From Streptomyces rimosus (lineage in GTDB: Bacteria; Actinomycetota; Actinomycetes; Streptomycetales; Streptomycetaceae), in contig NZ_CP023688.1 of assembly GCF_008704655.1 (NCBI RefSeq), positions 4,774,001 to 4,838,000 of the forward strand: a stretch of DNA of 64,000 bases. The letters run 5' to 3'. The number at the start of each line of letters is the position of its first letter. The stretch's first letter is position 1. Shown one piece after another: positions 44,386 through 53,019 of this stretch. The notes beneath the pieces were generated by a model, which saw only the letters and a program-made list of their open reading frames with translations, had not been told where the DNA came from and did no database searches. The translations under genes were made by a program, and so were the position numbers.

Positions 44386-45351
44386 ATGGGGGCGGACACC
44401 GCGGTCTACGCGGAAGGGCTGCAGAAGCGCTACAAGAGCCACCACGCGCTGCGCGGCGTCGACCTGTCGGTGGCCGCCGGCTCCGTGCTCGGCGTGCTCG
44501 GCCCCAACGGGGCGGGCAAGACGACGACCGTGCGGGTGCTGTCCACGCTGCTGACGCCGGACGCCGGGCACGCGACCGTCGCCGGGTACGACGTGGTGCG
44601 CCAGAGCAAGGAGGTGCGCCGCCGGATCGGCCTGGCCGGGCAGTACGCGGCCGTGGACGAACTGCTCACCGGCCGCGAGAACCTGGTCCTGCTCGGCCGG
44701 CTGCTGCGGCAGGGCCGGCGCGGCGCCCGGCAGCGGGCCGCCGAACTGCTGGCCCGGTTCGAGCTGGAGGACGCCGCCGACCGCCCGGTGGGCACGTACT
44801 CCGGCGGTATGCGGCGCCGGCTCGACCTGGCCACCTGCATCATCGCCCGGCCGCCGGTGCTGTTCCTGGACGAGCCGACCACCGGCCTGGACCCGACCAG
44901 CCGCACCGTGCTGTGGAAGGTGGTGCGCGAACTCGTCGACGAGGGCATCACCGTCCTGCTCACCACGCAGTACCTGGAGGAGGCCGACCAGCTGGCCGAC
45001 CAGATCGTGGTGATCGACACCGGCAAGGTGATCGCCGCCGGCACCCCGGCCGAACTCAAGCGCGCCGTCGGCACCGACCACCTCCAGGTCGCGGTCGCCC
45101 GGCCCGGCCAGCTGGCCACCGCGCTGTCCGCCGTCACCCCGCTGACCGGCGCCGAGCCGGTGGTGGACACCGCGGCCCAGCGGCTGACCGTACAGCTCGA
45201 CGCCGGGCTGGAGAGCGTGGCCGCCCTCGCGGACGCGCTGCGCGCCGCGGGCGTCGAGGTCACCGACTTCGAGGTGCGGCGCCCCACCCTCGACGACGTG
45301 TTCTTCCAACTGACCGAGCGCAACGAGCCGGAGACGAGCCTTCATGAGTGA
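44386..45351 (+). CDS. ABC exporter ATPase, DrrA-like
   Basis: 321 residues: Walker A GPNGAGKTTT, Q loop GLAGQYAAVD, signature YSGGMRRRLDLA, Walker B PPVLFLDEPTTGLDP, H loop TTQY, and the C-terminal DrrA-type extension ending VRRPTLDDVFFQLTER. Energises efflux of the peptide made by the cluster, giving self-resistance. Starts 5 nt after mbtH and overlaps the permease gene by 8 nt. Confidence 0.93.
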   Translation: MGADTAVYAEGLQKRYKSHHALRGVDLSVAAGSVLGVLGPNGAGKTTTVRVLSTLLTPDAGHATVAGYDVVRQSKEVRRRIGLAGQYAAVDELLTGRENLVLLGRLLRQGRRGARQRAAELLARFELEDAADRPVGTYSGGMRRRLDLATCIIARPPVLFLDEPTTGLDPTSRTVLWKVVRELVDEGITVLLTTQYLEEADQLADQIVVIDTGKVIAAGTPAELKRAVGTDHLQVAVARPGQLATALSAVTPLTGAEPVVDTAAQRLTVQLDAGLESVAALADALRAAGVEVTDFEVRRPTLDDVFFQLTERNEPETSLHE

Positions 45352-46162
45352 ACTCCGCGTCGCGACGGTGCCGCCGGGCGGCCCGTTCGCGGGCCTGGCC
45401 GACACCGCCGCCCTGGCCGGGCGGCACCTGCTGCATCTGCGGCGGGCACCGGGGAAGTTCCTCGGCATCGTGATGAACCCGCTGATCCTGCTGATCGCGG
45501 TGGGCTATCTCTTCCGCAACTCCATCTCGGTGCCCGGCAGCGGCAATTACCAGGAGTACCTGATGGCCGGCGTGGCCGTGCAGGTCGGGCTGGCGAGCAT
45601 CGGGCCGACCGCCATCGGCGTGGCGATGGACATGCGCGGCGGCCTGGTGGACCGCTTCCGGTCGCTGCCGGTCTCCCGTACGGCCGTCCTCATCGGCCAG
45701 ACGCTCTCCGACCTGATCGTCTCGGCGCTCGGCCTGGCGATCGTGATGCTGGTGGGCCTGGCCGTCGGCTGGCGCCCGCACACGGGGCCGCTGTCGGTGC
45801 TGGGCGGCTTCGCGGTGATCCTCGCGTTCGTCTACGCCATGCTCTGGGTGGGCGTCCTGATCGGGCTGCTGCTGCGGTCGCCGGAGACCATCGACTCGGT
45901 GGGCGCGATCGTGCTGGTGGCGTTCTCGTTCCTGTCGAACGCCTTCTTCTCCGTACAGGGGCTGCCCTCGTGGATCCGGCCGCTCGCCGAGTGGAACCCG
46001 GTCAGCGCGGTGGTCACGTCCTGCCGCACCCTGTGGGGCAACCCGGTGGTGACCGGTACGGGCTTCCCGGCCGACCACCCGGTACTGGTGACGGCGGGCA
46101 CGCTCGCCGTGCTGCTGGCCGTGTGCGTACCGCTGAGCCTGCGCGCGTACCGGAGGGCGTGA
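45344..46162 (+). CDS. ABC-2 exporter permease, DrrB-like
   Basis: 272 residues with six membrane helices (first about 42-60 NPLILLIAVGYLF; last at the C terminus, VLVTAGTLAVLLAVCVPLSL). MDMRGGLVDRFRSLPVSRTAVLIG is the ABC-2/DrrB coupling region (core GLVDRFRSLPVSR). Forms the membrane half of the exporter with the preceding ATPase, overlapping it by 8 nt. Last gene of the NRPS operon. Confidence 0.93.
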   Translation: MSELRVATVPPGGPFAGLADTAALAGRHLLHLRRAPGKFLGIVMNPLILLIAVGYLFRNSISVPGSGNYQEYLMAGVAVQVGLASIGPTAIGVAMDMRGGLVDRFRSLPVSRTAVLIGQTLSDLIVSALGLAIVMLVGLAVGWRPHTGPLSVLGGFAVILAFVYAMLWVGVLIGLLLRSPETIDSVGAIVLVAFSFLSNAFFSVQGLPSWIRPLAEWNPVSAVVTSCRTLWGNPVVTGTGFPADHPVLVTAGTLAVLLAVCVPLSLRAYRRA

Positions 46163-46185
46163 GCGGGAGCGCCGCGACGGAAGCG

Positions 46186-46233
46186 GACGGGGCGCCGCGG
46201 GGACTCGTATGAGACCTGGCGCGGCACCCCGTC
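46186..46233. terminator. Imperfect hairpin between exporter and SARP genes
   Basis: GACGGGGCGCCGCG (46186-46199) pairs with 46220-46233 with one mismatch (13 of 14 pairs) around a 20-nt loop, between two convergent stops. Confidence 0.6.
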
Positions 46234-46269
46234 CATCTCAGCGAACAACGTGGGCAGCGTTCGATCCGG

Positions 46270-47040
46270 TCAGGCCCGTGCGTCCAGCACCGGGTCCTGG
46301 GCCAGTACGGACTGGTACAACTCCCGTAGTGAGCGGCCGACATCGAGCCCGAGCTCGTTCACCAGCCAGGCTCTCGTGCGCTGGTAGACAGCCAGCGCTT
46401 CGCTCTGTCTTCCGCAGCGATAGAGCGCGATCATCAGCTGCTCGCTGAAACGCTCCCGTCCGGGGTGCGCCACGACCAGCTCCTGGAGGTCGGCGATGAC
46501 CTCGCGCTCGCCCCCGGTGTGCAGCTTGACCATCACCAGGTCCTCGCGCAGCGTCATCAGCCGCTCTTCGAGCTGGGCGGCCGTGGACCGGCAGAGCAGG
46601 CCCTCGCCCGCGTCCAGCAGGGCGGGCCCGCGCCACAGCCGCAGGGCTTCGTTGAGCACCTCGCCGGCCCGCCCGGGGTCCTCGCGCAGCAACTCCGAGC
46701 CCTGCGAGGCGAGTCTGAGGAACCGAGCGGCGTCGGTCGACTCGGGTGGCAGGGCGAGCAGATAGCTGTTGTTGGCCGTCACCACCACGTCGTTGGGGTG
46801 TTCGTCCAGCTCCCAGCTCTCCAGCAGCTTGCGCAGTCGTACGGTGTTGGCGTGCAGCGCGTTCCTGCTGTTCGCCAGGTCCTTGTCGGGCCACAGCTCC
46901 GTCACCAGCGTGTCCCAGGAAACCGTCCGCCCGGCGTGCAACGCCAGGACGGTTAACAGTGTGCGAACCTTCTTCGCCCGAATCCGGTAGGTCTTTCCCC
47001 CGTGTTCGACGCCCATAGGGCCAAGAACATTGATCAGCAC
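46270..47040 (-). CDS. SARP-family pathway-specific activator with a TTA codon
   Basis: 256 residues: OmpR-type winged-helix DNA-binding domain (about 1-95, GPMGVEHGGKTYRIRAKKVR, NALHANTVRLRKLLE) and a bacterial transcription activation domain (about 100-250, RFLRLASQGSELLREDPGRA, LMIALYRCGRQSEALAVYQR). SARPs bind heptamers repeated every 11 bp and activate antibiotic operons; matching blocks lie at 20327 and 26707. Codon 29 is TTA (46954-46956 on the plus strand reads taa), in MLINVL...VRTLL, so translation should depend on the bldA tRNA. GTG start at 47040. Convergent with the exporter genes. Confidence 0.93.
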   Translation of the reverse strand: MLINVLGPMGVEHGGKTYRIRAKKVRTLLTVLALHAGRTVSWDTLVTELWPDKDLANSRNALHANTVRLRKLLESWELDEHPNDVVVTANNSYLLALPPESTDAARFLRLASQGSELLREDPGRAGEVLNEALRLWRGPALLDAGEGLLCRSTAAQLEERLMTLREDLVMVKLHTGGEREVIADLQELVVAHPGRERFSEQLMIALYRCGRQSEALAVYQRTRAWLVNELGLDVGRSLRELYQSVLAQDPVLDARA

Positions 47041-47575
47041 CGGTGTGTCCCATCCCCGCTGGTGCTCGTAGAGCCCGCATCTGCCGGCGACTGTCCGCCC
47101 GGTCCGGCAGGGAGCGGAAGCTCAGTGGCAGCGTCCCGCCCCCCGGACCCGGCTGCCATCGCGAATGCCAACGCTACGTACGCAGCATGTCTTTGACGCT
47201 TTGTGTCGCTCTCTTGGTGGTCTATACCTAGACCATTGAGATCTTTGCTCCTTCGATGATGCCTGTCAAGCGTCGAGAAAGAGGCATAAATCCGCCAAAG
47301 ACCAAGGTAAGCCTTGAGATGTAAAGGCATCTTTGCCAAGTCACCGCTGCGAGGCTGCCCCGCCGTGCCCGTGGGAGGCCGCGGGACCGGCCTGGGGCAC
47401 CGGCACTACGGGATCTTTGGCGGCAAGTCCGGCAACAGGGCGGAGCCCCTGGTTCCGCACGACATTCCGCGTCTGTTTTCCGCAAGGAATTCTTGACACG
47501 GCGGAGCAATTCACGTGTCAACGACCGTTGATGAAATCTTCACCGAGCCCGGGAATAAAGCCCGCGGTAAAGACG
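47041..47575. other. Intergenic region upstream of the SARP gene
   Basis: 535 bp, noticeably richer in A/T than its surroundings, with no credible gene. It contains a 7+4+7 inverted repeat at 47218-47235 and three copies of ATCTTTG on the plus strand (about 47241, 47329 and 47411). It must hold the SARP promoter; the A/T-rich stretch around 47240-47330 is a good candidate for upstream regulator binding. Confidence 0.5.
47218..47235. promoter_or_regulatory. Inverted repeat upstream of the SARP gene
   Basis: TGGTCTA-TACC-TAGACCA, perfect 7+4+7, 178 bp before the SARP start. Possible operator for a regulator of the SARP; the binding protein is unknown. Confidence 0.5.
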
Positions 47576-48640
47576 CTACTTGCGCTTCTTCCGGTCGAAC
47601 AGGACCGTCGCCAGCGTCGGCACGATTCCCGCCCAGAACAGCACCTGCGGAACCGTACGCTCCGACCACGGCACCTGGGAGAGCAGCAGCGCGCACAGCA
47701 TCGCCCAGACCGCCTGGGCGAGCACGACGCGGGCCCAGCGGCCCCGGCGGATCAGGGACCGCACGTTCAACTGCACCCCCGTACGCAGGCGTCGGTAGCG
47801 CAGCAGCGCCCCGAAACCCCAGAGCGCCGCCATCGGCACCAGCATCCACAGCCGCTGGCCGAGCGACACCGGCAGCTCCCGCGGCACCTTCCCCTCCTCG
47901 GGGAAGATGTCGAGCATGGCGCCCGCCGCCGCCACGCACAGCAGCGCCAGCCAGCGGGTGCCGCGCAGCAGCCGGTAGGTCGCCGCGTCCAGGCCGCTGC
48001 GCAGCCAGTCCGAGTCGGGCAGCGTGCCGAGCGCGTCGGCATACAGATCGGCCGCCTGCGCGGCCTTCACCCCCGGCGCGTTGGCGGCGCTGTCCGTCTG
48101 CATCACCACGGCCAGCGAGTTCGTCGGGTCCAATTGGCGCAGCGTGACGAGCGTCTGCCGCGCGCGTTCCTGATCGTTCGCGATAAGCGCGGCCTTGTAG
48201 AGCGACTCGTACGCCCTCGGCTCCTCAGGGGCGAGCCGTACGGCCTCCAGACCGAGACGCAGCCCCTCCTGCCGGTCACCGTCGGACAGCCAGGGCTGGA
48301 TCTCGGCGAGCGTCCCATAGGCGGTCCAGCGCAGCGGATCGACGCGTATCGCCTCCCGCAGTACAGCGCCCGTCTCCTCCATCCGGCTCGCCTGCCGCAG
48401 GGCCCGCGCCCGCATGTGGAGGGTGGCGTAGTCCTGCGGTGCCAGCGTCAGGGCCTGCCCGGTCACCTCCACGGCCTGGTCCGTCTCCTTGCCGGCCAGA
48501 TGACAGCGGGCGAGCTCCAGCAGCGCCCACAGGTCCTGCGGGTCCTCCTGGAGCCGGGAAGCGAGTACGGACTTGGCTTCGGCGTACCGGCCGAGGTCCA
48601 CGAGCGCCTCGGCGCGGGCCACCATCGGATGCTGTTCCAT
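47576..48640 (-). CDS. TPR-repeat membrane protein
   Basis: 354 residues. The N-terminal 200 residues are tetratricopeptide-like repeats (EALVDLGRYAEAKSVLASRL, ALLELARCHLAGKETDQAVEV, EEPRAYESLYKAALIANDQE), followed by four hydrophobic segments (about 225-240, 258-275, 300-318, 325-345) and a basic tail DRKKRK. The ATG shares one base with the stop of the AAA ATPase gene, so the two are coupled and probably work together. No enzymatic motif is visible; a chaperone or assembly role at the membrane is a guess. Confidence 0.75.
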   Translation of the reverse strand: MEQHPMVARAEALVDLGRYAEAKSVLASRLQEDPQDLWALLELARCHLAGKETDQAVEVTGQALTLAPQDYATLHMRARALRQASRMEETGAVLREAIRVDPLRWTAYGTLAEIQPWLSDGDRQEGLRLGLEAVRLAPEEPRAYESLYKAALIANDQERARQTLVTLRQLDPTNSLAVVMQTDSAANAPGVKAAQAADLYADALGTLPDSDWLRSGLDAATYRLLRGTRWLALLCVAAAGAMLDIFPEEGKVPRELPVSLGQRLWMLVPMAALWGFGALLRYRRLRTGVQLNVRSLIRRGRWARVVLAQAVWAMLCALLLSQVPWSERTVPQVLFWAGIVPTLATVLFDRKKRK

Positions 48641-49968
48641 CACAGCTTCCGCCGCTTCTTCAGGTACGCCAGCAGATCGTCGTACGTACCGCCCTCGTTG
48701 GCGAACATCGCCACGTTCCGCGCGGACGAGAACCACGCCTCGGTCGAGGGCACCACCGCCTTCGCCGCGCCCAGCAGGTCCTTCATGCCGATCATGCGGA
48801 CGGTGCCGGTGCGCGCCGAGTCCAGCAGCGCGGTCTCGGCGGCGCTCTCGCAGACGTGTGCCAGGTCGGCGCCCGAGAGGCCGTCGGTGACCTTGGCCAG
48901 CTTGGCCAGGTCGACGTTCTCGATGGGCCGGTCCTTCAGGTGGTAGCGCAGGATCGCCTCGCGCGCGGGCGCGTCCGGAGGCAGCACCAGCAGGGTGCGG
49001 TCCAGGCGGCCGGGGCGGCGCAGGGCGAGGTCCACGTCCCAGGGCAGGTTGGTGGCCGCCAGCACGAAGACGCCCTCGTTGGCCTGCGCGTCGATGCCGT
49101 CCAGCTCGGTCAGCAGCTGGTTGACCGTGTTGCGCATACCGCTGTGCTGCGTACGGCTGCGCTTGCCGCCGAGCGCGTCCAGCTCGTCGAGGAAGACCAC
49201 GCACGGCGCCTGGCGGCGGGCCGTCGCGAAGATCTCGTGCATGTTGCGCTCGGAGTTGCCGATCCACATGTCGAGTACGTCGTTGACCGATACGGACAGG
49301 AAACCGGCGCCCAGCTCACCGGCCACCGCACGGGCGATGAACGTCTTGCCGCAGCCCGGCGGCCCGTACAGCAGCAGTCCGCCGCGCAGGCTCTTGCCGT
49401 ACAGCTTGCGCAGCTCGGGGTTGCGCATCGGCGCGAGGAAGGCGGCCTCCAGCCGGTCCTTCACATCCTGCATCCCGCCGACGTCCGCCAGCCGTACGGT
49501 GCCGGGCGCATCCACCTCCCAGGCGTCCGCGTCACCGGGGTCGTCGTTTCCGTCCGCGCGCAGGGGGCTCTCGACGAAGCGGGGCGGTACGACGTCCCGT
49601 ATCTCGCCTTCGGCGGCCTGCCAGTCGAAGCCGCCCCGCCGGGCGTCGGCAGGCTTCTCCTGCACGGGTGCGGCCGGGGTCACCGGAGGCGTCTGCTGAA
49701 CGGGGGCGGGTGTCTGCTGAGCCGGAGCGGGTGTCTGCTGAACCGGCGCGGGGGCCGGGGCAGGTGCCCCCATGGCCCGGCCCATCAGCTCCCGGGCCTT
49801 CTCGTCCCCGGGCGCGTGCTGCAACGCGACGGCCACCTCGGTGATGGCCGCATCATGGTGCCCCGCCTCCAGCAGCAGCTCCGCGAGGTGCAGCCGCAGC
49901 GGCACATCCTCCGGCGCCGCCGCGACGGCCCCACGCAAACTCCGAACCAGCGCCAATTCCTCTGACAT
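48640..49968 (-). CDS. AAA+ ATPase with N-terminal TPR-like region
   Basis: 442 residues. Residues 1-65 form TPR-like helices (RLHLAELLLEAGHHDAAITE), followed by a Pro/Gln-rich linker with repeats of PAPVQQTPAPAQQ, then a Cdc48/FtsH-type AAA domain: Walker A YGPPGCGKTF, pore-loop-like MWIGNSERNMHE, Walker B CVVFLDELDAL, sensor ATNLPWDVD, arginine finger region RRPGRLDRTL, and SGADLAHVCE. ATG 49968 is preceded by AGGGTGA; earlier ATG 49974 is possible. Coupled to the membrane TPR gene. Unfoldase-type action on an unknown substrate is inferred. Confidence 0.85.
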   Translation of the reverse strand: MSEELALVRSLRGAVAAAPEDVPLRLHLAELLLEAGHHDAAITEVAVALQHAPGDEKARELMGRAMGAPAPAPAPVQQTPAPAQQTPAPVQQTPPVTPAAPVQEKPADARRGGFDWQAAEGEIRDVVPPRFVESPLRADGNDDPGDADAWEVDAPGTVRLADVGGMQDVKDRLEAAFLAPMRNPELRKLYGKSLRGGLLLYGPPGCGKTFIARAVAGELGAGFLSVSVNDVLDMWIGNSERNMHEIFATARRQAPCVVFLDELDALGGKRSRTQHSGMRNTVNQLLTELDGIDAQANEGVFVLAATNLPWDVDLALRRPGRLDRTLLVLPPDAPAREAILRYHLKDRPIENVDLAKLAKVTDGLSGADLAHVCESAAETALLDSARTGTVRMIGMKDLLGAAKAVVPSTEAWFSSARNVAMFANEGGTYDDLLAYLKKRRKL

Positions 49969-50185
49969 GCCCATCACCCTATGCAGGGGCCGGTCAGGGC
50001 CTGCGCAGGGGCTTCCGGCGGGCGGGCAGGCCGAGCGGCCCGTTCCTGTTCGCGCAGTGGCAATCGCGACGCACCCTCCCGGAAAGCCTTCCGCAAACGA
50101 TCACCGATGCAGTTCCATGTAGTGGGCATCCTTCGCCCGCACCCCCCACAGGGGCACAACCTCCACAGATACGGAGCGGCACAAC

Positions 50186-51151
50186 GTGACTGCCAGAGTC
50201 CTGACTTCCCGCGCGGCGGCCATCGCCGGCGGCGCTCTGCTGGCCCTCTCCCCGCTGACCGCCCAGGCGGCCCAGGCGGCCCAGGCCCCCCACACCGCCT
50301 CGACCGCCCAGCACTCCTACCCCGCCCGCACCGCGCCGGCCGTCGCCGCCAAGGGCGCCGTCCTCGTGGACGGCGCGACCGGCAGGGCCCTCTTCGGCAA
50401 GGAAGCGGACACGGCCCGCCCCATAGCCAGCACCGCCAAGATCATGGCCGCTTCCGTGGTCCTGGAGACCCAGGGCGTCGATCTGGAGAAGCAGGTCCCC
50501 GTGAAGCAGGCGTACCGCGACTACGTCACCCAGCACGGCTCCAGCACCGCCGACCTCCAGACCGGCGACAAGCTCACCGTCCGCCAGCTGCTCTACGCCA
50601 CCCTCCTGCCCTCCGGCGCCGACGCCGCCTACGCCCTCGCCGACACCTTCGGCACCGGCGCCACCGAGGCCGAGCGCACCGCGTCCTTCGTCTCCCAGCT
50701 GAACGCCAAGGCCGCCGAACTCCACCTCACACACACCGCGTTCGACTCCTTCGACGGCGGCGGCACCGACACCAGCACCCCGGCCGAACTCGCGAAGCTG
50801 GCCCGGCACGCCATGCGGAACGACACCTTCCGCACCATCGTCAAGACCAAGCAGTACAAGGGCGAGGCCCCGGCCGCCAACGGCCGCACCCGCTACTACA
50901 CCTGGAACAACACCAACCAGCTGCTCGGCTCGTACGACGGCGTCATCGGCATCAAGACCGGCACCACCACCCCGGCCGGCGACTGCCTCGTCTTCGCCGC
51001 CACCCGCGGCGACAAGACCCTCATCGGCACCGTCCTCAACAGCAAGGACCGCTACGCCGACGCCGCCAAGCTCCTGGACCACGGCTTCGGCACCACCACC
51101 GCCAAGGCGATGAAGCTCCGCGCGCTGCCGGCGAACAGCCAGCGGGACTGA
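50186..51151 (+). CDS. D-alanyl-D-alanine carboxypeptidase (S11, PBP5-like)
   Basis: Trims the terminal D-Ala from peptidoglycan pentapeptides outside the membrane. 321-residue precursor with a signal peptide (AAAIAGGALLALSPLTAQAAQA) and catalytic motifs STAK (nucleophile Ser), SGA in LLPSGADAAYALAD replacing the usual SxN, and KTG in GIKTGTTTPAG. The catalytic domain ends near the C terminus, with no clear membrane anchor, so it is probably secreted. GTG start. The SGA variant occurs in other streptomycete homologues as far as I recall. Confidence 0.9.
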   Translation: MTARVLTSRAAAIAGGALLALSPLTAQAAQAAQAPHTASTAQHSYPARTAPAVAAKGAVLVDGATGRALFGKEADTARPIASTAKIMAASVVLETQGVDLEKQVPVKQAYRDYVTQHGSSTADLQTGDKLTVRQLLYATLLPSGADAAYALADTFGTGATEAERTASFVSQLNAKAAELHLTHTAFDSFDGGGTDTSTPAELAKLARHAMRNDTFRTIVKTKQYKGEAPAANGRTRYYTWNNTNQLLGSYDGVIGIKTGTTTPAGDCLVFAATRGDKTLIGTVLNSKDRYADAAKLLDHGFGTTTAKAMKLRALPANSQRD

Positions 51152-51160
51152 TCCAAGGCC

Positions 51161-51194
51161 GAGGGGTGTGGTCCGCGCGCCGACCACACCCCTC
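51161..51194. terminator. Bidirectional terminator, 13-bp perfect stem
   Basis: GAGGGGTGTGGTC (51161-51173) pairs with 51182-51194, between convergent carboxypeptidase and MFS genes. Confidence 0.8.
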
Positions 51195-51221
51195 AGGTAC
51201 GTGTAGGGACAGGCGTGCCGC

Positions 51222-52469
51222 TCAACTCCCGACACGCCGCGCGGGGAACCCATGCGTACGCGCCACGAGGACCACGACCACCACCGGCACCATCAACCCC
51301 ACCGCACTCCACGGCAACGCCATCGTGCCGAGCGCGTCCAGCAGCACACCACCGGCCACACCGCCACCCGCCATGGCCACGTTCCACAGCGTGACCAGCA
51401 TCGCCTGCGCCGCGTCGGCCTGCTCGCCACCGGCATCACCCGCCGCCGTCTGCAACAGCGTCGGCGCCCCGCCCCAGCCGAGACCCCACAGCACCACCGC
51501 GACGTACACCAACCCGGGCGCGCCGGAGAGCAGGGCCAGAAGCGCGCCCGCCACAGCGACGAGCAGCGACCCGGCCACCATCAGGGCCCGCAGCCTGCGG
51601 TTGATCAGAACCCCGACAGCCCAGATGCTCAGCAGCGAGGCCCCGCCGAACACCAGCAGGACGACATCGGTCCGCCCGCCCATCCCCAGCCCGTCGAGGA
51701 ATGTGGCGATGTAGGTGTAGAGGATGGTGTGGGCAAGGACGAAGACGAGCGTGACCAGGAGGACCGGGGGGACACCGGGAGCCTTGAGAGCTGCCCGCAT
51801 GGAGGACGAGCCCCCCTTCGCGCCCTTCGCCCCCTTCTCTGCGGTCTGCCCGGGATAGTCGGGAACAGCGGCCATGATCCACCCGACCAGGACGACGGTC
51901 AGCCCCGTCATGACGAGGAACGCCACCTGCCAGCCGACGACCTTGCCGACGAACGTGCCGGCCGGTACGCCGAGGGACAGCGCGACGGGAATCCCGGCCA
52001 TGGCCACCGCGATGGCCCTGCCCTCCAGGTGCGCCGGGGCCATCCGCCGCGCGTAACCGGCGAGCAGCGCCCAGGCCAGCCCGGCGGCGACGCCCGCCGC
52101 GAAGCGGGCCACCATGGTCAGCGGGTAGTACGGGGAGAGGGCGGTCACCGTGTTGGCGAGGGCGAAGCCGAGCACGGTGGTGAGCAGCAGCTTGCGGCGG
52201 CGCCAGCGCGCGGTGGCGGCTGACAGCGGTATCGCCGTGAGGACGGTGCCGAGGGCGTACACGGTCACCGTCTGACCGGCGGCCGACTCGCCGACGCCCA
52301 GGTCAGCGCTCATCGCGGGCAGCAGTCCGGCCGGCAGCGTCTCGGTGAGACTCGTGATGAATACGGTGGTCGCCAGCGCGAGCAGCGCCGCCAGGGGAAG
52401 CTTCCGGGGCCGCGCCGCGTCCGCGCCACCGTCAGGCAGACCCGCCCTGTTCAATTCCGTAAGAGACAT
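51222..52469 (-). CDS. MFS exporter (AraJ/DHA1 type, 12 TM)
   Basis: 415 residues with 12 hydrophobic helices, cytosolic central loop at about 205-225 (QTAEKGAKGAKGGSSS). The N-terminal helix region TVFITSLTETLPAGLLPAMSADLGV and TVYALGTVLTAIPLSAATARWRRRK are typical of arabinose-efflux-like drug exporters. Divergent from a MerR-type regulator with a dyad operator between them, which points to drug-inducible efflux. Confidence 0.88.
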   Translation of the reverse strand: MSLTELNRAGLPDGGADAARPRKLPLAALLALATTVFITSLTETLPAGLLPAMSADLGVGESAAGQTVTVYALGTVLTAIPLSAATARWRRRKLLLTTVLGFALANTVTALSPYYPLTMVARFAAGVAAGLAWALLAGYARRMAPAHLEGRAIAVAMAGIPVALSLGVPAGTFVGKVVGWQVAFLVMTGLTVVLVGWIMAAVPDYPGQTAEKGAKGAKGGSSSMRAALKAPGVPPVLLVTLVFVLAHTILYTYIATFLDGLGMGGRTDVVLLVFGGASLLSIWAVGVLINRRLRALMVAGSLLVAVAGALLALLSGAPGLVYVAVVLWGLGWGGAPTLLQTAAGDAGGEQADAAQAMLVTLWNVAMAGGGVAGGVLLDALGTMALPWSAVGLMVPVVVVVLVARTHGFPARRVGS

Positions 52470-52483
52470 GGCAGCATGCTCAA

Positions 52484-52505
52484 ACCCTCACATACATGTG
52501 AAGGT
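52484..52505. promoter_or_regulatory. MerR-type operator between the MFS and MerR genes
   Basis: ACCCTCACAT-AC-ATGTGAAGGT, a 10+2+10 dyad with one mismatch, in the 75-bp divergent gap. MerR regulators use dyads of this form inside long-spacer promoters. Confidence 0.7.
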
Positions 52506-52544
52506 CAAGTCGGTGACCACGAGCCGGCCTTCGGAGGGGCGGAC

Positions 52545-52928
52545 ATGCGCATCGGAGAACTCTCGGCACGCACCGGTACGTCGCGGCGGATGCTCCGCTA
52601 CTACGAGGAGCAGGGGCTGATCGCCTCCCAGCGGTGCGCCAACGGCTACCGCGACTACGACGAACTCTGCGTCGACCGCGTCCAGCAGGTACGCGGACTG
52701 CTGGACGCCGGACTGCCGACCCAGACGATCCGGCAGATCCTGCCCTGCCTAGGCCCGCCCGGCCGGATCGACATCCCGGACCCGACCCCGGAAACGCTCG
52801 CCCTGCTGGAGCGCGAGTGCGAACGCATGTCACGCCGAATCGACTACCTGACCCGAAACCGCGACGCCATGCGCGCCTACGTGGCCCAGGTCCGCGACAG
52901 CATGCGCCCGGAACCCGCCACGCCCTGA
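52545..52928 (+). CDS. MerR-family transcriptional regulator
   Basis: 127 residues: helix-turn-helix MRIGELSARTGTSRRMLRYYEEQGL, wing SQRCANGYRDYDELCVDRVQ (in short), then a dimerisation coiled coil LLERECERMSRRIDYLTRNRDAMRAYV. No Cys pair typical of metal sensors, so a small organic ligand is likely. ATG 52545 follows GGAGGGG; the longer frame crosses the operator. Expected to activate the divergent MFS gene. Confidence 0.9.
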   Translation: MRIGELSARTGTSRRMLRYYEEQGLIASQRCANGYRDYDELCVDRVQQVRGLLDAGLPTQTIRQILPCLGPPGRIDIPDPTPETLALLERECERMSRRIDYLTRNRDAMRAYVAQVRDSMRPEPATP

Positions 52929-52934
52929 ACGACA

Positions 52935-53000
52935 CGGAACACCAACCGCGCGGAACACCGACCGCGCGGCAGCACCGGCCGCGCGGCAGCACCGACCGGG
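52935..53000 (+). repeat. Four short tandem repeats (16-17 bp)
   Basis: CGGAACACCAACCGCG, CGGAACACCGACCGCG, CGGCAGCACCGGCCGCG and CGGCAGCACCGACCGGG follow one another directly after the merR-type stop codon. A simple minisatellite, between two convergent genes. Confidence 0.8.
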
Positions 53001-53019
53001 CGGTACCCCCGCCCCGTAC

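Noticed and set aside
47034..47339. Minus-strand frame of 101 codons upstream of the SARP gene
   Set aside because: It overlaps the SARP start region, has no family likeness and crosses the inverted repeat; treated as non-coding.
50186..51151. Carboxypeptidase as a self-resistance gene of the NRPS cluster
   Set aside because: It is 4 kb beyond the SARP, has no SARP box, and such genes are common housekeeping genes. The SGA variant alone is weak evidence.
52935..53000. CRISPR array
   Set aside because: The four 16-17-bp units are directly adjacent with no spacers, and no cas gene is present. It is a minisatellite.
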